This document shows, piece by piece, positions 10,451-20,772 of a DNA stretch of 64,000 nt. How positions within the stretch are numbered: position 1 is the stretch's first letter; every line of letters begins with the position of its first letter. Made by a program: the position numbers and the translations under genes. The stretch covers positions 372,001 to 436,000 of the forward strand of contig NC_009363.1 of NCBI RefSeq assembly GCF_000092065.1. The letters are read 5' to 3'. The notes below the pieces were generated by a model. The model saw nothing but the letters and a program-made list of their open reading frames with translations. It made no database searches and had not been told where the DNA came from. The stretch is from Ostreococcus lucimarinus CCE9901. Taxonomy: Eukaryota; Chlorophyta; Mamiellophyceae; Mamiellales; Bathycoccaceae.

Positions 10451-11416
10451 ATGTCGCTCGATTCGATCGTCGCCGCCATGACGGCCGCGTTCGGCGCCCT
10501 CGCGTCCGACGTCGACGCCGCGCGCGTCGACGTCGCCGCCTTCGCGCCCTCGCCCGCGGGACTGCGCGCGCTCGACGACCACCTCGCGTCGCGCGCCGCG
10601 CTCGCGGGCCACGCGCTGTCGCGCGCCGACGCCGCGTGCTACGCGAGCGTCGTCGACGCGCTGAACGCGTCGCCCGAGGCGCTGACGCACGCGAGACGGT
10701 GGGCGGCGCACGTGAGCGCGCGCGGCGACGCGGCGCGCGCGGGCGCGGCGACGGCGAGGACGCTCGAGGGCGCGGCGGCGCCGACGTTCGAAAGACCGGC
10801 GGCGACGGCGAACGCGGAAGACGCGAGCGCGAGCGAAGACGGGAAGAAGAAGAAGGAGAAGGAGAAGGAGAAGAAGACGAAGAAGGCGAGCGAGGGAAAG
10901 GCGGCGACGGCGTCGACGAAACGCGTGGACGTGTCGACGCTGGACGTACGCGTCGGCCGAGTGACGAAGGCGTGGGAACACCCGGACGCGGACAAATTGT
11001 GGTGCGAGAACATCGATCTCGGGGAGAAAGGCGTGCGACAGATTTGCAGTGGGTTGCGCGCGTTTAAGACGAAGGAACAGATGGAGGGCGCGCGCGTGTG
11101 CGTCATCGTCAACGTGAAGCCGGGGAAGCTTCGCGACGTCAAGTCGGACGGTTTGGTGCTGTGCGCGTCCAACGCCGACCACACCGAGGTTGATTTCGTG
11201 ATTCCGCCCGAAGGCGCGGCGATCGGCGAGCGCGTCGCGTTCCCGGGCTTCGAGGGCGAGCCGGAGGAAGTGCTCAATCCGAAGAAGAAGCAACTCGACG
11301 CGGTGTGTCTGGACTTGAAGACGAACGCGGAGGGCGTGGCGTGCTACAAAGACGTCCCGTTTACGACGTCGGCGGGCGCGTGCACTTCGTCGCTCAAGAA
11401 CTGCTTCATCAAGTAG
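10451..11416 (+). CDS. Arc1p/AIMP1-like tRNA-binding protein (EMAPII domain)
   Basis: 321 aa. The N-terminal ~110 residues are helical and Ala-rich, possibly GST-C-like. A Lys/Glu-rich linker follows (KKKKEKEKEKKTKK near 133-146). The C-terminal half is a tRNA-binding OB fold: VDVSTLDVRVGRVTKAWEHP, ICSGLRAFKTKEQM and VCVIVNVKPGKLRDVKSDGL, with the EMAPII-like extension to the end. Such proteins assist aminoacyl-tRNA synthetases, as yeast Arc1p and human AIMP1 do. Full length; convergent with pantothenate synthetase (78 bp between stops). Confidence 0.87.
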   Translation: MSLDSIVAAMTAAFGALASDVDAARVDVAAFAPSPAGLRALDDHLASRAALAGHALSRADAACYASVVDALNASPEALTHARRWAAHVSARGDAARAGAATARTLEGAAAPTFERPAATANAEDASASEDGKKKKEKEKEKKTKKASEGKAATASTKRVDVSTLDVRVGRVTKAWEHPDADKLWCENIDLGEKGVRQICSGLRAFKTKEQMEGARVCVIVNVKPGKLRDVKSDGLVLCASNADHTEVDFVIPPEGAAIGERVAFPGFEGEPEEVLNPKKKQLDAVCLDLKTNAEGVACYKDVPFTTSAGACTSSLKNCFIK

Positions 11417-11494
11417 ACGATGACCGCATCGGTGTGAATGATAATACACCTACTCGTCGTTTTGTTGAAAAAATCTCGCTACTCGCGCGCTACG

Positions 11495-12367
11495 CTATTC
11501 ACCGCACATGATTTCGACGTTGTCGAGCAAACGCACGCTACCAAACTTTGCCGCGACGGCTATCACGCACGGTGAATCCAGCACGCCCACGTACGGCGTC
11601 AACGATTCCGGTTCCATCGCCTGCACGTAATCTACCTCCCCTCCACCGTCTCTGATGCGTTCGCTCACTCGCGTCACGAGCGCGTCGCTCGTCGTCGGCG
11701 CGCGCTCCGCCGTCGCCTTCGCTTCGCTCAAACTTTGATAAATAACCGTCGCCTTCTCTCGATTCTCCGTCGTCAGCAACAAATTCCTCGAGCTCATCGC
11801 CAACCCATCGCTCTCTCGCACGATCTCCCCCCCCACGACGTCGATGTCAAAATCTAAATCTCGCGCCATCCTTCGTATCACGCGCCACTGCTGATAATCC
11901 TTCTTCCCGAACACCGCCGCGTCCGGCTCGACGACGTTGAACAATTTCGTCACGATCGTCGCCACGCCCTTGAAGAAGTGCGGTCGCGTTTTCGCGCACA
12001 GTCCTTTACTCAGCTCGGCGACCTCGACGTACGTCTCGTGCGCCGCGCCTTCGCCTTCGCCTTCGTTCGCGTACATGCGCTTCGGCGCGAAGACGCAATC
12101 CACGCCCCGCGCCCGCGCCGCGCGCTCGTCCGCGTCCCCGACCCTCGGATACGCGTCGAAGTCCTCCCCGGGCGCGAACTGGGTCTCGTTGACGTACACC
12201 GACAGCACGACCGCGTCGCACGCGCACCGCGCGCGCGCGATGTCGACGAGCGCGAGGTGTCCTTCGTGCAGCGCGCCCATCGTCGGGACGAAGGCGACGC
12301 GCTCGCCGCGCGCTCGCCGCGCGCGCGTCCACGCGCGCATCTCGCGCGCGTCGGTGATGATCTCCAT
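11495..12367 (-). CDS. panC: Pantothenate synthetase (pantoate-beta-alanine ligase)
   Basis: 290 aa; condenses pantoate and beta-alanine with ATP in vitamin B5 synthesis. The nucleotidyltransferase signature [10 protein letters not shown] is at residues 28-37, followed by [40 protein letters not shown] and GLAMSSRN, all canonical for PanC. The open frame extends upstream to a GTG (12424), but [10 protein letters not shown] at 12367 is the normal start of the fold. No obvious transit peptide. Divergent from SEC23. Confidence 0.95.
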   Translation of the reverse strand: MEIITDAREMRAWTRARRARGERVAFVPTMGALHEGHLALVDIARARCACDAVVLSVYVNETQFAPGEDFDAYPRVGDADERAARARGVDCVFAPKRMYANEGEGEGAAHETYVEVAELSKGLCAKTRPHFFKGVATIVTKLFNVVEPDAAVFGKKDYQQWRVIRRMARDLDFDIDVVGGEIVRESDGLAMSSRNLLLTTENREKATVIYQSLSEAKATAERAPTTSDALVTRVSERIRDGGGEVDYVQAMEPESLTPYVGVLDSPCVIAVAAKFGSVRLLDNVEIMCGE

Positions 12368-12564
12368 CGCACCGGCGCGTCGCGCGACGTCGCGTCGCGT
12401 CGCGCACTGCCGATGGATCCGCACTCGACGACGGACGCGCGTCGTTCGTCTCGCGCCGCGTCGAGCGCGACGCCGCGGCCGCGCGACGCGCGCGCGACGC
12501 GCGGTTCGCGCGAAGGCGCGCGCGAGGGCGCGCGCGACGAAGACGCGACGAAGACGCGGGCGAG
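12368..12564. promoter_or_regulatory. Divergent promoter panC / SEC23
   Basis: 197 bp of extremely GC-rich sequence with runs of CGCGCG and CGACGCG between the two ATGs. No discrete element is assignable. Confidence 0.4.
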
Positions 12565-14880
12565 ATGGATTTCAACGAATTGGAACGACGCGAGGGCGTG
12601 CGGTTGTCGTGGAACGCGTGGCCGTGCTCGCGGATCGAAGCCACGCGCGTGGTGCTGCCGATCGGCGCGCTCGTGACGCCGGGACGCGATCTCGGGGACG
12701 CCGCGCCGACGCTGCCGTACGAACCGGTGGTGTGCGAGGGGTGCCAGGCGGCGTTGAATCCGTACTGCTCGGTGGATTACTACGGCAAGACGTGGCGATG
12801 CTCGCTGTGCGATGGGCTGAATAAATTGCCGAGGAATTACGAACAGATCAGCGAAAATAACCTGCCGGCGGAGCTGTTTCCGACGTACACGAGCGTGGAG
12901 TACACGATGACGAATAAGACGCCGACGGCGCCGTGCTTCGTGCTGTGCGTGGATTGCGCGTGCGGGAGCGCGGAGGAGTTGCAGGACGCGAAGGACAGCG
13001 TGATGCAGTTGGTGAGCTTGTTGCCGGAGGATGCGTTCGTGGGGTTGGTGACGTTCGGGTCGACGGTGCGCGTGCACGAGTTGGCGGAGACGAACGGGGC
13101 GATGCGGCGATCGTACGTGTTTCGCGGGACGAAGGATTGCGAGCAGGAAGATTTGCGCAAGATGTTAGGGCTGGATTTCAATCGTCAGCGCGCGGGGATG
13201 AATGGAATGAATGGAATGAACGGCGCTGCGGCGATGATGCCGAATGGCGTGGACGCCAAGCCGGTGAGACGATTCGTCGCGCCCATCAGCGAGTGCGAGT
13301 TCACGCTGCAGAGCGTCCTCGACGAGGTGACACTGGACGAGGAGAAGACAGAGCGCGGGAAGCGCGCGCTACGGGCGATGGGTGCGGCTATCAGCATCGC
13401 CGCCGGACTTTTAGCCGAATCGCACTCGTCGCAAGGGGGTCGTGTGCTCACGTTCACCTCCGGGCCGTGCACCGTAGGGCCTGGCGCCGTCGTGGGGACG
13501 GATATGAGCGAGAATTTGCGCTCGCACCAAGACTTGGAAAAGAACGCGGCTAAGCATTACAAGGAGGCGTGTAAAGTTTATAACGCGATCGGAATTCGAC
13601 TAGCAACGAATTCTCATACATTGGACGTCTTCGCGTGCTCTCTGGATCAAGTCGGACTGGCGGAGATGAAAATAGCGGTGGATCAAACAGGCGGGAACAT
13701 GATTCTCGCCGAGCAGTTCCGCGCAGAGACTTTCAGGCAATCATTAGCGAAGATGTTTGCGAGAGATCCGAAAACTGGTGCCTTGGAGATGAAGTTCAAC
13801 GGAACTTTTAGCGTGTTCTGCACGCCGCAAATCATGGTGTGCGGCGCCATCGGGCCAATTAGCGCTTTGGCGGTCAAGTCGCAGCGAATTAGTGAAAACG
13901 AAATCGGTTTGGGACAAACCACATCGTGGCGCATGTGTTCGTTCACGCCCACTTCAACCATAGCGGTCTACTACGAAGTCGTCAACCAGCACAGCAATCC
14001 GATCCCCAACGGGCAACCATTCTTTCTGCAGTTTTGCACGAGATTTAAGACGAGTGACGGGCAGATTCGCCTGCGAGTCACCACCGTGGCGAGACGCTGG
14101 GTCGAAAGTAGTTTGGCGCCCGAAATCGTGGGCGGGTTCGACCAAGAGGCGTGCGCTGTACTCATGGCGAGAATTGCAACGTTTAGAACTGAGAATGAAG
14201 AGTCCTTCGACTTGTTGAGGTGGCTCGATCGCACACTCATTCGCGTTGGCGCAAAGTTTGGGGAATATCAGCGAGACGCGCCGGATAGCTTCCGCATGCC
14301 ACCGAGCATGTCCATCTATCCACAGTTCATTTTCCACTTGCGCCGCTCACAGTTCTTACAGACCGCGAATAACTCACCGGATGAAACAGCGTTTTATCGC
14401 ATCATGCTCTCTCGCGAGACGGTGACAAACTCGTTGGTGATGATTCAACCGACGCTGTTGAGTTATTCCTTCAACGGCCCACCCCAACCGGTGCTTTTGG
14501 ACGTCAGCGCAATCACGCCCGATACGATCTTGCTGTTAGACTCATACTTCTTGATAGTCGCACATAGAGGCAGCACGATCGCGGCGTGGCACAAAGCCGG
14601 ATACCAGGATCAACCAGAACACGAGGCGTTCCGCGCCCTGCTCGCGGCGCCGGTACGCGACGCGAAAGCTTTGGCGGCAGATAGATGTCCGACGCCGCGT
14701 CTCGTGGAGTGCAATCAAGGGGGGTCGCAGGCGAGGTTCTTGCTCGCCAAGTTGAACCCTTCGGCAACGCACAACACCGACCTCGGGTACGGTCAAAGTG
14801 GTGGAGAGATCATCTTCACCGATGATATAAGCATGAACGTATTCGTCGACCATTTAGCCAAGCTCGCAGTTAGTTCGTAG
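12565..14880 (+). CDS. SEC23: COPII coat protein SEC23
   Basis: 771 aa, the inner-coat GTPase-activating subunit of COPII vesicles at ER exit sites. It begins [20 protein letters not shown]. The zinc finger is C57EGC60 ... C79SLC82, followed by the vWA-like trunk ([20 protein letters not shown]), beta-sandwich, helical and gelsolin domains. A small low-complexity insertion, [15 protein letters not shown], lies in the trunk (about residues 211-226), encoded by 9-bp repeats at 13195-13224. Otherwise family-typical in length and intact. Confidence 0.96.
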   Translation: MDFNELERREGVRLSWNAWPCSRIEATRVVLPIGALVTPGRDLGDAAPTLPYEPVVCEGCQAALNPYCSVDYYGKTWRCSLCDGLNKLPRNYEQISENNLPAELFPTYTSVEYTMTNKTPTAPCFVLCVDCACGSAEELQDAKDSVMQLVSLLPEDAFVGLVTFGSTVRVHELAETNGAMRRSYVFRGTKDCEQEDLRKMLGLDFNRQRAGMNGMNGMNGAAAMMPNGVDAKPVRRFVAPISECEFTLQSVLDEVTLDEEKTERGKRALRAMGAAISIAAGLLAESHSSQGGRVLTFTSGPCTVGPGAVVGTDMSENLRSHQDLEKNAAKHYKEACKVYNAIGIRLATNSHTLDVFACSLDQVGLAEMKIAVDQTGGNMILAEQFRAETFRQSLAKMFARDPKTGALEMKFNGTFSVFCTPQIMVCGAIGPISALAVKSQRISENEIGLGQTTSWRMCSFTPTSTIAVYYEVVNQHSNPIPNGQPFFLQFCTRFKTSDGQIRLRVTTVARRWVESSLAPEIVGGFDQEACAVLMARIATFRTENEESFDLLRWLDRTLIRVGAKFGEYQRDAPDSFRMPPSMSIYPQFIFHLRRSQFLQTANNSPDETAFYRIMLSRETVTNSLVMIQPTLLSYSFNGPPQPVLLDVSAITPDTILLLDSYFLIVAHRGSTIAAWHKAGYQDQPEHEAFRALLAAPVRDAKALAADRCPTPRLVECNQGGSQARFLLAKLNPSATHNTDLGYGQSGGEIIFTDDISMNVFVDHLAKLAVSS

Positions 14881-14929
14881 ATCATATCATCAATGAATGC
14901 GCAAGTACATTAATCACTACATTTCGCTT

Positions 14930-17572
14930 CTATTCTGGCCACGCCACCGCCGGGGCCAATTCTTCATCGAGCGTTGGCGTGGCGAAATCTGGCACGCTTA
15001 CCGATCGCTTGTGCATCGATCGCTGCGGTGTTTCGAACGCTGCAACGGTGGTCGTCTTTTCAACGTGCAACTCCGCGATACCCTTTTGTCGCCACTCCAA
15101 ACCGGGCACGATTTCTGAGGCCCTGGTCGGTTGACGACGCGGCGACAAAATGCCAGCTTCTTTCTTCACGGGTATGTTGCCCCCTTCATCAGCCTTCTTC
15201 ACGGAGAGCGCGCGACCAGTGGATCTCGCCACTGAACGAACCCTCTTCCCGACGTTGTTGATCACTCCAGGTTTTTTGCCCGGCACCACCGTCACCTGTG
15301 GTGTCGCCTGTGGTGCCGCGTGTGGTTGTTCCTGCAGAATGTCTGTTGGCGTACCGCCCAACTTTGAACGCGTTCGTGCATGCTTCTTCGTCGGAGACCG
15401 AGGAGAGACGACGAGTGGTGAGTCAGCTGTTTCGACGTGTCTCGGTACTGGCGTCGAACGAACTTGCTTGACTATCGGACTCCCGTAAGTGGTGACGTCC
15501 TCACGAGAAGGCTTCTTTTCGATCAATCCCTTCTTCTTTCTCGAAAACATTCTGCTAGTCATTCTGCTCAACGTGCTTGGCTTCCTTTCAGTCTTCTTCT
15601 CGCGCGCTTTTTCCTCGGCAACCCGCTCAGCGACATCTCCCTTGACTTCAGGGTGCAGTAACACGGAAAGAAACTCGAACTCAAACGTCAACGAGCCAGA
15701 CGGCGTGTTCGTGAGCTCGAAGACCTCCTCCACGGGCGTGCCGATGAGCGTGCAACGAGACAGGACGGCTCGTGTGTCAAGTTCGAGATGGCCGAGCGAT
15801 GTCTTCACACCGAATGCGTCGCGATCCCATACTTCGAGCAGGATATTATTCGAGTTTTCGAGCTCTTGCTCGCCGATGATGAACTCAAACTCTTCTTCCC
15901 AGACCGGTTGACGCGTGTTAAACTTGGTACTGCTCTTCCGCTTTTGTCGGTTCATGCGCATCTTCACGAAGGGGTCGGGTGCCTCGCCAACGCCGGCTAA
16001 ATTCTCGCCGCGCAACAGTCGCACGTACAACACACCAGAAAACTGTTCCATCATCATTTTGTTGTCAGTTTCCGCAGAAACCATTGTAGTCGCGGGCACG
16101 GTCTTCGGTGGATGCGCCGCGGCTTCCCCGTGAGGTTGTTCCCTTTTCTTGAATGGATGATACGAAACTGAGATGTTAATTGTCGGGCCGTCAGGAGCGT
16201 TGAACCCGTGCGGCCCGGATGCCCTGGGCGATGACCCACCACCGGTCGGAATAGAGAGCGCGCGTTTCGCCAAGCCAGCGCCGTACAACAACGGTGCCAC
16301 TGCGAGACTGAGCGCCGTCATATCCTTAGCCCTTACCAACGGTACTTGCAGTGCAACTGTCTGTAATGGCGTGTCGTGGCACAAAGAAACATCACACATG
16401 GCCGAACCGATGCTCGGTTTATTCGCTCGCAGCTGCTCGCCGTCGTACTTAGAACTCATGCCTCGTGTGTTACTCCGATTCAACAGCGCGCTCGGCGCTC
16501 GAATAGTGGATCCCACCGTCACGCGAGTATCGATGACGTTGAGACGAAGTTTTGCACTGTGAATATCCGTAACGGTAAACTCGAACGTCTCCTCCCAAAT
16601 CGGGTCTGAGCCTCGCTTAATCGTCGTAGACCGCTTTACGTCCGCGCGTTGGGTCAAGCTAACCTCGACCGCCGCTTTCGGCGGCATCCCCAACCTCCCC
16701 GGCAACTGGCTCGCGCTATGGACGGTGACGCGGAGCAAGCCACTGTTGTGCGCAACTTCATCAGGCTGCCAATCCGACACCGCGCACCACAGACGCGCGG
16801 GCCAGACCATCAAATCTACGAGCTGGTTCTTGATCAAATCGCGCAACATCGAAGCGACCAACGGAACGGCTGTGATATCGCCACCTACGAGCTTTAGCGA
16901 AAAATCGATCGCCGGCTTGTCCACGAATGCAAGTTTCAACGCGCTAAACGACGGCCACCAAGGCACGAGTGGACCAAAAACCAATCGAAACGTCCCGTAC
17001 GCCTCCACGTTGTTCATCTCTATCGGCAACTTGATGCCCAGCGTCGACACGTCCAACACTATGCTCGCATCCTTCGCCGCCCACTTGAACTCGATATCGA
17101 GAATCACCTCACCCTCGCTCTCCGTGCTCACCTTGACGCTCGCCAATATCGGCGGCTCCACTCCACACGTAAACTTTTTAAAATTCATCGACATGCCCGT
17201 CGATTTCGCCAAATCGTTCAACGTCGGTTCCAGCGCCTCCACGACGGACACCGCGATCGCCTTATCCAGCGACGGCCACATCTGTCTCGCCGCCTTATTC
17301 AACCACGGCACCCTGTCGACGTCCGCGTACTTGATCCACTTCGGCAGGTGTCCGATCAATCGTCGCAGCGTGCGTCCGTTCGCGACGACGCTCCCGCTCG
17401 CCGTCTCGTCGCTCAACTGTCGCACGACGCTCGCGAGCTCGCTCCGTTCGCGCCGGCTCGAGCGCGCGCCGATCGCGACGCCGAGCGCCAACGCGCCGGC
17501 GAGCGCCGCGCACGCGAGGCACAGCGCGACGAGCGCGACGAGCGCGACGAGCGGCGTCGGCGTCGGCGACAT
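14930..17572 (-). CDS. SMP- and C2-domain membrane-contact-site protein (synaptotagmin/E-Syt type)
   Basis: 880 aa. An N-terminal hydrophobic segment (PLVALVALVALCLACAALAG, about residues 7-36) is followed by an SMP lipid-transfer domain (WLNKAARQMWPSLDKAI onward, about 85-275). The first C2 domain covers about 275-390 (LLRVTVHSASQLPG). A second, better conserved C2 near 515-620 has GVLYVRLLRGENLAG, DPFVKM and LEVWDRDAFG with acidic calcium-type loops. The C-terminal ~230 residues are basic and disordered. The layout matches plant synaptotagmins and E-Syts that tether ER to plasma membrane. ATG 17572 was chosen because the frame upstream lacks ATG. Confidence 0.88.
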   Translation of the reverse strand: MSPTPTPLVALVALVALCLACAALAGALALGVAIGARSSRRERSELASVVRQLSDETASGSVVANGRTLRRLIGHLPKWIKYADVDRVPWLNKAARQMWPSLDKAIAVSVVEALEPTLNDLAKSTGMSMNFKKFTCGVEPPILASVKVSTESEGEVILDIEFKWAAKDASIVLDVSTLGIKLPIEMNNVEAYGTFRLVFGPLVPWWPSFSALKLAFVDKPAIDFSLKLVGGDITAVPLVASMLRDLIKNQLVDLMVWPARLWCAVSDWQPDEVAHNSGLLRVTVHSASQLPGRLGMPPKAAVEVSLTQRADVKRSTTIKRGSDPIWEETFEFTVTDIHSAKLRLNVIDTRVTVGSTIRAPSALLNRSNTRGMSSKYDGEQLRANKPSIGSAMCDVSLCHDTPLQTVALQVPLVRAKDMTALSLAVAPLLYGAGLAKRALSIPTGGGSSPRASGPHGFNAPDGPTINISVSYHPFKKREQPHGEAAAHPPKTVPATTMVSAETDNKMMMEQFSGVLYVRLLRGENLAGVGEAPDPFVKMRMNRQKRKSSTKFNTRQPVWEEEFEFIIGEQELENSNNILLEVWDRDAFGVKTSLGHLELDTRAVLSRCTLIGTPVEEVFELTNTPSGSLTFEFEFLSVLLHPEVKGDVAERVAEEKAREKKTERKPSTLSRMTSRMFSRKKKGLIEKKPSREDVTTYGSPIVKQVRSTPVPRHVETADSPLVVSPRSPTKKHARTRSKLGGTPTDILQEQPHAAPQATPQVTVVPGKKPGVINNVGKRVRSVARSTGRALSVKKADEGGNIPVKKEAGILSPRRQPTRASEIVPGLEWRQKGIAELHVEKTTTVAAFETPQRSMHKRSVSVPDFATPTLDEELAPAVAWPE

Positions 17573-17737
17573 CGCGAATCGCACCAACCGAATCTATCCT
17601 CCGCGCGGCGTTCGTCCACCGTCCTCGCGACGCGCGCGCGCGCGCGCGGCGAGCGCGCGCCGACGCGCGTCGCGCGCGTCGCCCGCGTCGCGGTCGCGTC
17701 GCGGTGTGCGACGCGCGACGCGTCACTCCGCGCCTCG

Positions 17738-18349
17738 ATGCCGACGACGCCGACGACGCAAACATCGCGCGTCGCGCCGCGCGCGCGCGCGCCGCGAACC
17801 GCGAGCGCGCGCGCGAACGCGCGAACGACGCGCGCGCGCGCGGGGAAGCTCGTCGGCGAGAGCTGGGTCGAACTGAGCGACGCGTCGTACGCCATCGAAA
17901 ACGGACGCGAACTGTACGCCGCGGGTGACGTCGCGTCGGCGCTCAAAGAGTTCGAACGCGCGCTGACGCTGCCGGGAAGCGGCACGAAACGCGATCGCGC
18001 GAAACCGGCGGAGCTGTCGAACGGCGAGCGACAGGCGGCGCTGTATAACATCGCGAGCGCGCGGTGCGCGTTGGACGACCGGAGCGGCGCGCTCGAGGCG
18101 CTGGACGGATGTTTCAGAGCGGGGTACGCGAACCCGCGCGCGTACGGCGCGGCGAGAGGGATGCGAGATTTGGACGCGATGTGGGCGGACGAGGACTTGA
18201 CGCTCGCGACGCGCACGGATGAGTTTCGGGCGATGGTGAAAAAGTACAAGGTGACGCCGAACGCGATGGCGTTGCAGTTCGATTTCAACAACTCCATCAT
18301 CGGCGGCGTCGTGGGCGCGGTGAGCGACAAGATGACGCCGAAAAAGTAA
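17738..18349 (+). CDS. TPR-like protein, probably plastid
   Basis: 203 aa. Residues 1-40 are Thr/Arg/Ala-rich, like a transit peptide. A TPR-like helical region follows (YAIENGRELYAAGDVASALKEFERAL, then QAALYNIASARCALDDRSGALEALDGCFRAG). The C-terminus is TPNAMALQFDFNNSIIGGVVGAVSDKMTPKK. Conserved plant homologues with this layout exist as uncharacterised TPR proteins; the role is unknown. Divergent from the SMP/C2 gene, 165 bp between ATGs. Confidence 0.75.
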   Translation: MPTTPTTQTSRVAPRARAPRTASARANARTTRARAGKLVGESWVELSDASYAIENGRELYAAGDVASALKEFERALTLPGSGTKRDRAKPAELSNGERQAALYNIASARCALDDRSGALEALDGCFRAGYANPRAYGAARGMRDLDAMWADEDLTLATRTDEFRAMVKKYKVTPNAMALQFDFNNSIIGGVVGAVSDKMTPKK

Positions 18350-18477
18350 CCCACGAGAAAGTAACCCGCGAGCGCGACGCGATTCAGCGCTCGCGTAGAC
18401 GCGCGTAGACGCTCGTGACGGACGCTAAAACTAAAACTAAAAGCGTCCTCTCTCTCTCTCGCGCGCCGCACTTACCG

Positions 18478-18927
18478 ATGCTCCCTCGCGCCGTCCTCCG
18501 CCGCGCGCCGCCGCTCGCGCGCGCGTCCGCGCACGCCTACGCCTCCACCTCGCGCGTCGCCGACGCCATCGTGCTCCGCGACATGGAATTCTTCGCCAAA
18601 CACGGCGCGCTCGCGCCCGAGCGCGAGCTCGGTCAAAAGTTCACCGTCAACGTCGAGCTCGCGCTGTGCCTGCGCCGCGCCGGCGCGTCGGACGCCTTAG
18701 AAGACACCGTAGATTACGCCCGCGCCTGGGCGCTCGTGCGCGACGTCGTGCAGCGCGGACCGACGCGCGTGACGATCGAAGCCGTCGCCGAGGACGTGAG
18801 TCGAACGTTACTAGAAACCTTCGCGGACGTCCGCGCGTGCGTCGTGAGCGTCGACAAGCGCGAGGTGGCGATCGAGGGGCATCTCGGGTCGCTCGGCGTG
18901 CGCGTCGCCCGCGCGCGCGACGCGTGA
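18478..18927 (+). CDS. folB: Dihydroneopterin aldolase
   Basis: 149 aa; converts dihydroneopterin to hydroxymethyl-dihydropterin in folate synthesis. The fold is evident in IVLRDMEFFAKHGALAPERE, FTVNVELAL, EDTVDYARAW, TIEAVAEDVSRTLLE and VSVDKREVAIEG, the last holding the conserved active-site lysine region. A ~25-residue Arg/Ala-rich N-terminus could be a mitochondrial presequence. ATG 18478 is the only plausible start. A TGTAA motif lies 15 bp after the stop. Confidence 0.93.
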   Translation: MLPRAVLRRAPPLARASAHAYASTSRVADAIVLRDMEFFAKHGALAPERELGQKFTVNVELALCLRRAGASDALEDTVDYARAWALVRDVVQRGPTRVTIEAVAEDVSRTLLETFADVRACVVSVDKREVAIEGHLGSLGVRVARARDA

Positions 18928-18941
18928 CGGGGCGAAAACGT

Positions 18942-18946
18942 TGTAA
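18942..18946 (+). terminator. TGTAA polyadenylation-type motif after folB
   Basis: TGTAA 15 bp after the stop, the usual green-algal poly(A) signal. Its use here is inferred. Confidence 0.4.
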
Positions 18947-19052
18947 CGCGATGCGTTGAGCGCTCGACGAGAGCACGAATCGCCGCACTCGCGCGCGCGC
19001 GCGACGCGGATCGCGCGCGCGACGCCGCGCGAAGCGACGAAACGCGCGCGCG

Positions 19053-20036
19053 ATGGCGAGCGCGCGCGGCGCGAGCGGCATGCCGCGCGAGGTGGACTGG
19101 GAGCGGTTGGATAAGCGGAAGTTTTTCATCACCGGTGTCGGCGTCTTCAGCGGTGTCACCATGGCGCTGTACCCGCTGAGCGTGATCAAGACGCGGCAGA
19201 TGGTTTCTGCGCACGCCACGCAGGCGCGAGTGACGGACATCGCGCGAGAGGTGATGCGAGAGCGAGGGGTTCGTGGGTTTTATAGAGGATTCGGCACCAT
19301 CGTCGTCGGGGCGATTCCCATACGGGTGGTGTATCTGAGCACGCTGGAGGCGGTCAAGGCGTACACGAACGCGGCGTTCGACGCGTGGGATGTGCCGGTG
19401 ATGTATAGGGGAGCGGCGGACGCCGCGGGGGGGGCGACGGCGAGTTTGGTTTCGCAGGCGTTGGCGGTACCCGTGGACGTTATTTCGACGCGGCAAATGG
19501 TGCAGGGGATGCGGAGCGGCGGCGCGGTCGGCGCCGAGGACGCGGTGTTCGTGGGATATAGGAACGGGTTCGACGCCGTGCGGACGATCGTGGCGAAGGA
19601 AGGCGTGCGAGGGCTGTATCGAGGATTCGGCGTGAGCGTGGCGACGCTCGTGCCGGGGAGCGCGCTGTGGTGGGGATTTTACGGAACGTACAAGCGCGCG
19701 CTGTGGCAAGTCGCCCCAGAGGATTGGCGCGATGAGGCGACGACGAGCGATGCGAAGGTGATCGCGGTGCAAGCCGCAAGCGGGGTGTGCGCGGGGATGT
19801 CGAGCGGGTTTCTCACCACGCCTCTGGACGTCGTCAAGACGCGCCTCCAAGTTCTTAGCGGGCAGCCGGGAGGGGAGAAGAATAACTTGTCGAGCACGGT
19901 AAGCACTATTTATCGCGAGCACGGCGCGCTCGGGTTCTTTCGAGGCGTCCGGCCTCGCATGGTGAGTGTATCCATATGGGGCACGGTGATGGTGAACGTT
20001 TACGAGATAACGAAGAGAATGGCCATCAAAGAATAA
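19053..20036 (+). CDS. Mitochondrial carrier family protein, SLC25A44-like
   Basis: 327 aa with three carrier repeats. Signature motifs are PLSVIKTRQM (about 41-50, Ser in place of the usual acidic residue), PVDVISTRQM and PLDVVKTRLQ. The opening DWERLDKRKFFITGVG strongly resembles the SLC25A44 group, implicated in branched-chain amino acid transport in animals; the plant substrate is not established. Expected location is the inner mitochondrial membrane. Intact and of standard length. Confidence 0.9.
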   Translation: MASARGASGMPREVDWERLDKRKFFITGVGVFSGVTMALYPLSVIKTRQMVSAHATQARVTDIAREVMRERGVRGFYRGFGTIVVGAIPIRVVYLSTLEAVKAYTNAAFDAWDVPVMYRGAADAAGGATASLVSQALAVPVDVISTRQMVQGMRSGGAVGAEDAVFVGYRNGFDAVRTIVAKEGVRGLYRGFGVSVATLVPGSALWWGFYGTYKRALWQVAPEDWRDEATTSDAKVIAVQAASGVCAGMSSGFLTTPLDVVKTRLQVLSGQPGGEKNNLSSTVSTIYREHGALGFFRGVRPRMVSVSIWGTVMVNVYEITKRMAIKE

Positions 20037-20159
20037 AGCAACGTTTCGGCAAACGAAAACAAATCGCTAGCATTATTATCATCCATCATTTTTCGCCGTC
20101 TTTAGTCTCGACGGCTCCTTGTAGCGAGCGTATGCTCCGTGTAGAAAACTAAAATCGGA

Positions 20160-20705
20160 TCAAGTCGTGGCGTGCACGTCGTGCAGCTGCGCTATGTATG
20201 CTTTCGCCTCCGCTACGCGATTACTCATCGCCTCAACGCGATCGGCACGTTCAAGACTGTCCAAAACGATTTTCCACGCGGTGCGCTCTATATCAGCCTC
20301 CATTTCGTCGAAGATCTCTTCCGCTCGCTCGTGCAATTCTCTCATCGTTTGTCTCGCCGCGTGGAGGCTCGACATCGCGTTATCAATCGCTTGCGCCGCC
20401 TCGACGGCGCTCTCGCGACACTCATCATCATCATCGCCCTCAAACCGCGATGTGAACTGAGAGAGTGCCTTCTCGAGTTCGGCGAGCCGCGAATCATCCG
20501 GCGTCGTGGACCCCTCGAGCACTCGCGTCGCCGGTTCATCTTCCCTCGCGCGTGCGTCCATGGCGTCGTCCATGGCCTCGTCGTCCACTGCGCTCACCGT
20601 TCGATCGCTTCGCGCGCTCCCTTCGACGTGATCGTCGTTCTCGCGCGGGTGCTTCGGTCGAGGAGTCGTGTCGTTCTCACGCGGGCGCTTCGATCGAGGA
20701 GGCAT
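20160..20705 (-). CDS. Small acidic coiled-coil protein, unknown
   Basis: 181 aa. The N-terminus is basic with a short repeat (MPPRSKRPRENDTTPRPKHPREND). An acidic linker follows, then a predicted coiled coil from about residue 75 to the end (LAELEKALSQFTSRFE, RQTMRELHERAEEIFDEMEA). No enzyme motif or membrane segment. The basic start could be a nuclear localisation signal. I do not recognise the family. The opposite strand in the same region shows only Arg-rich shadow frames. Confidence 0.7.
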   Translation of the reverse strand: MPPRSKRPRENDTTPRPKHPRENDDHVEGSARSDRTVSAVDDEAMDDAMDARAREDEPATRVLEGSTTPDDSRLAELEKALSQFTSRFEGDDDDECRESAVEAAQAIDNAMSSLHAARQTMRELHERAEEIFDEMEADIERTAWKIVLDSLERADRVEAMSNRVAEAKAYIAQLHDVHATT

Positions 20706-20772
20706 CGCGCGTCGAAGTGTGCTTGCTTATTCTTTACATTGGTGGTTGACATCGTCGTCTGTGATCGTGGAG

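Noticed and set aside
8912-11449. 845-codon minus-strand open frame
   Set aside because: Antisense to SAHH and the tRNA-binding gene; His/Arg/Val/Asp-rich translation with no domain, explained by GC-rich codon bias of the real genes.
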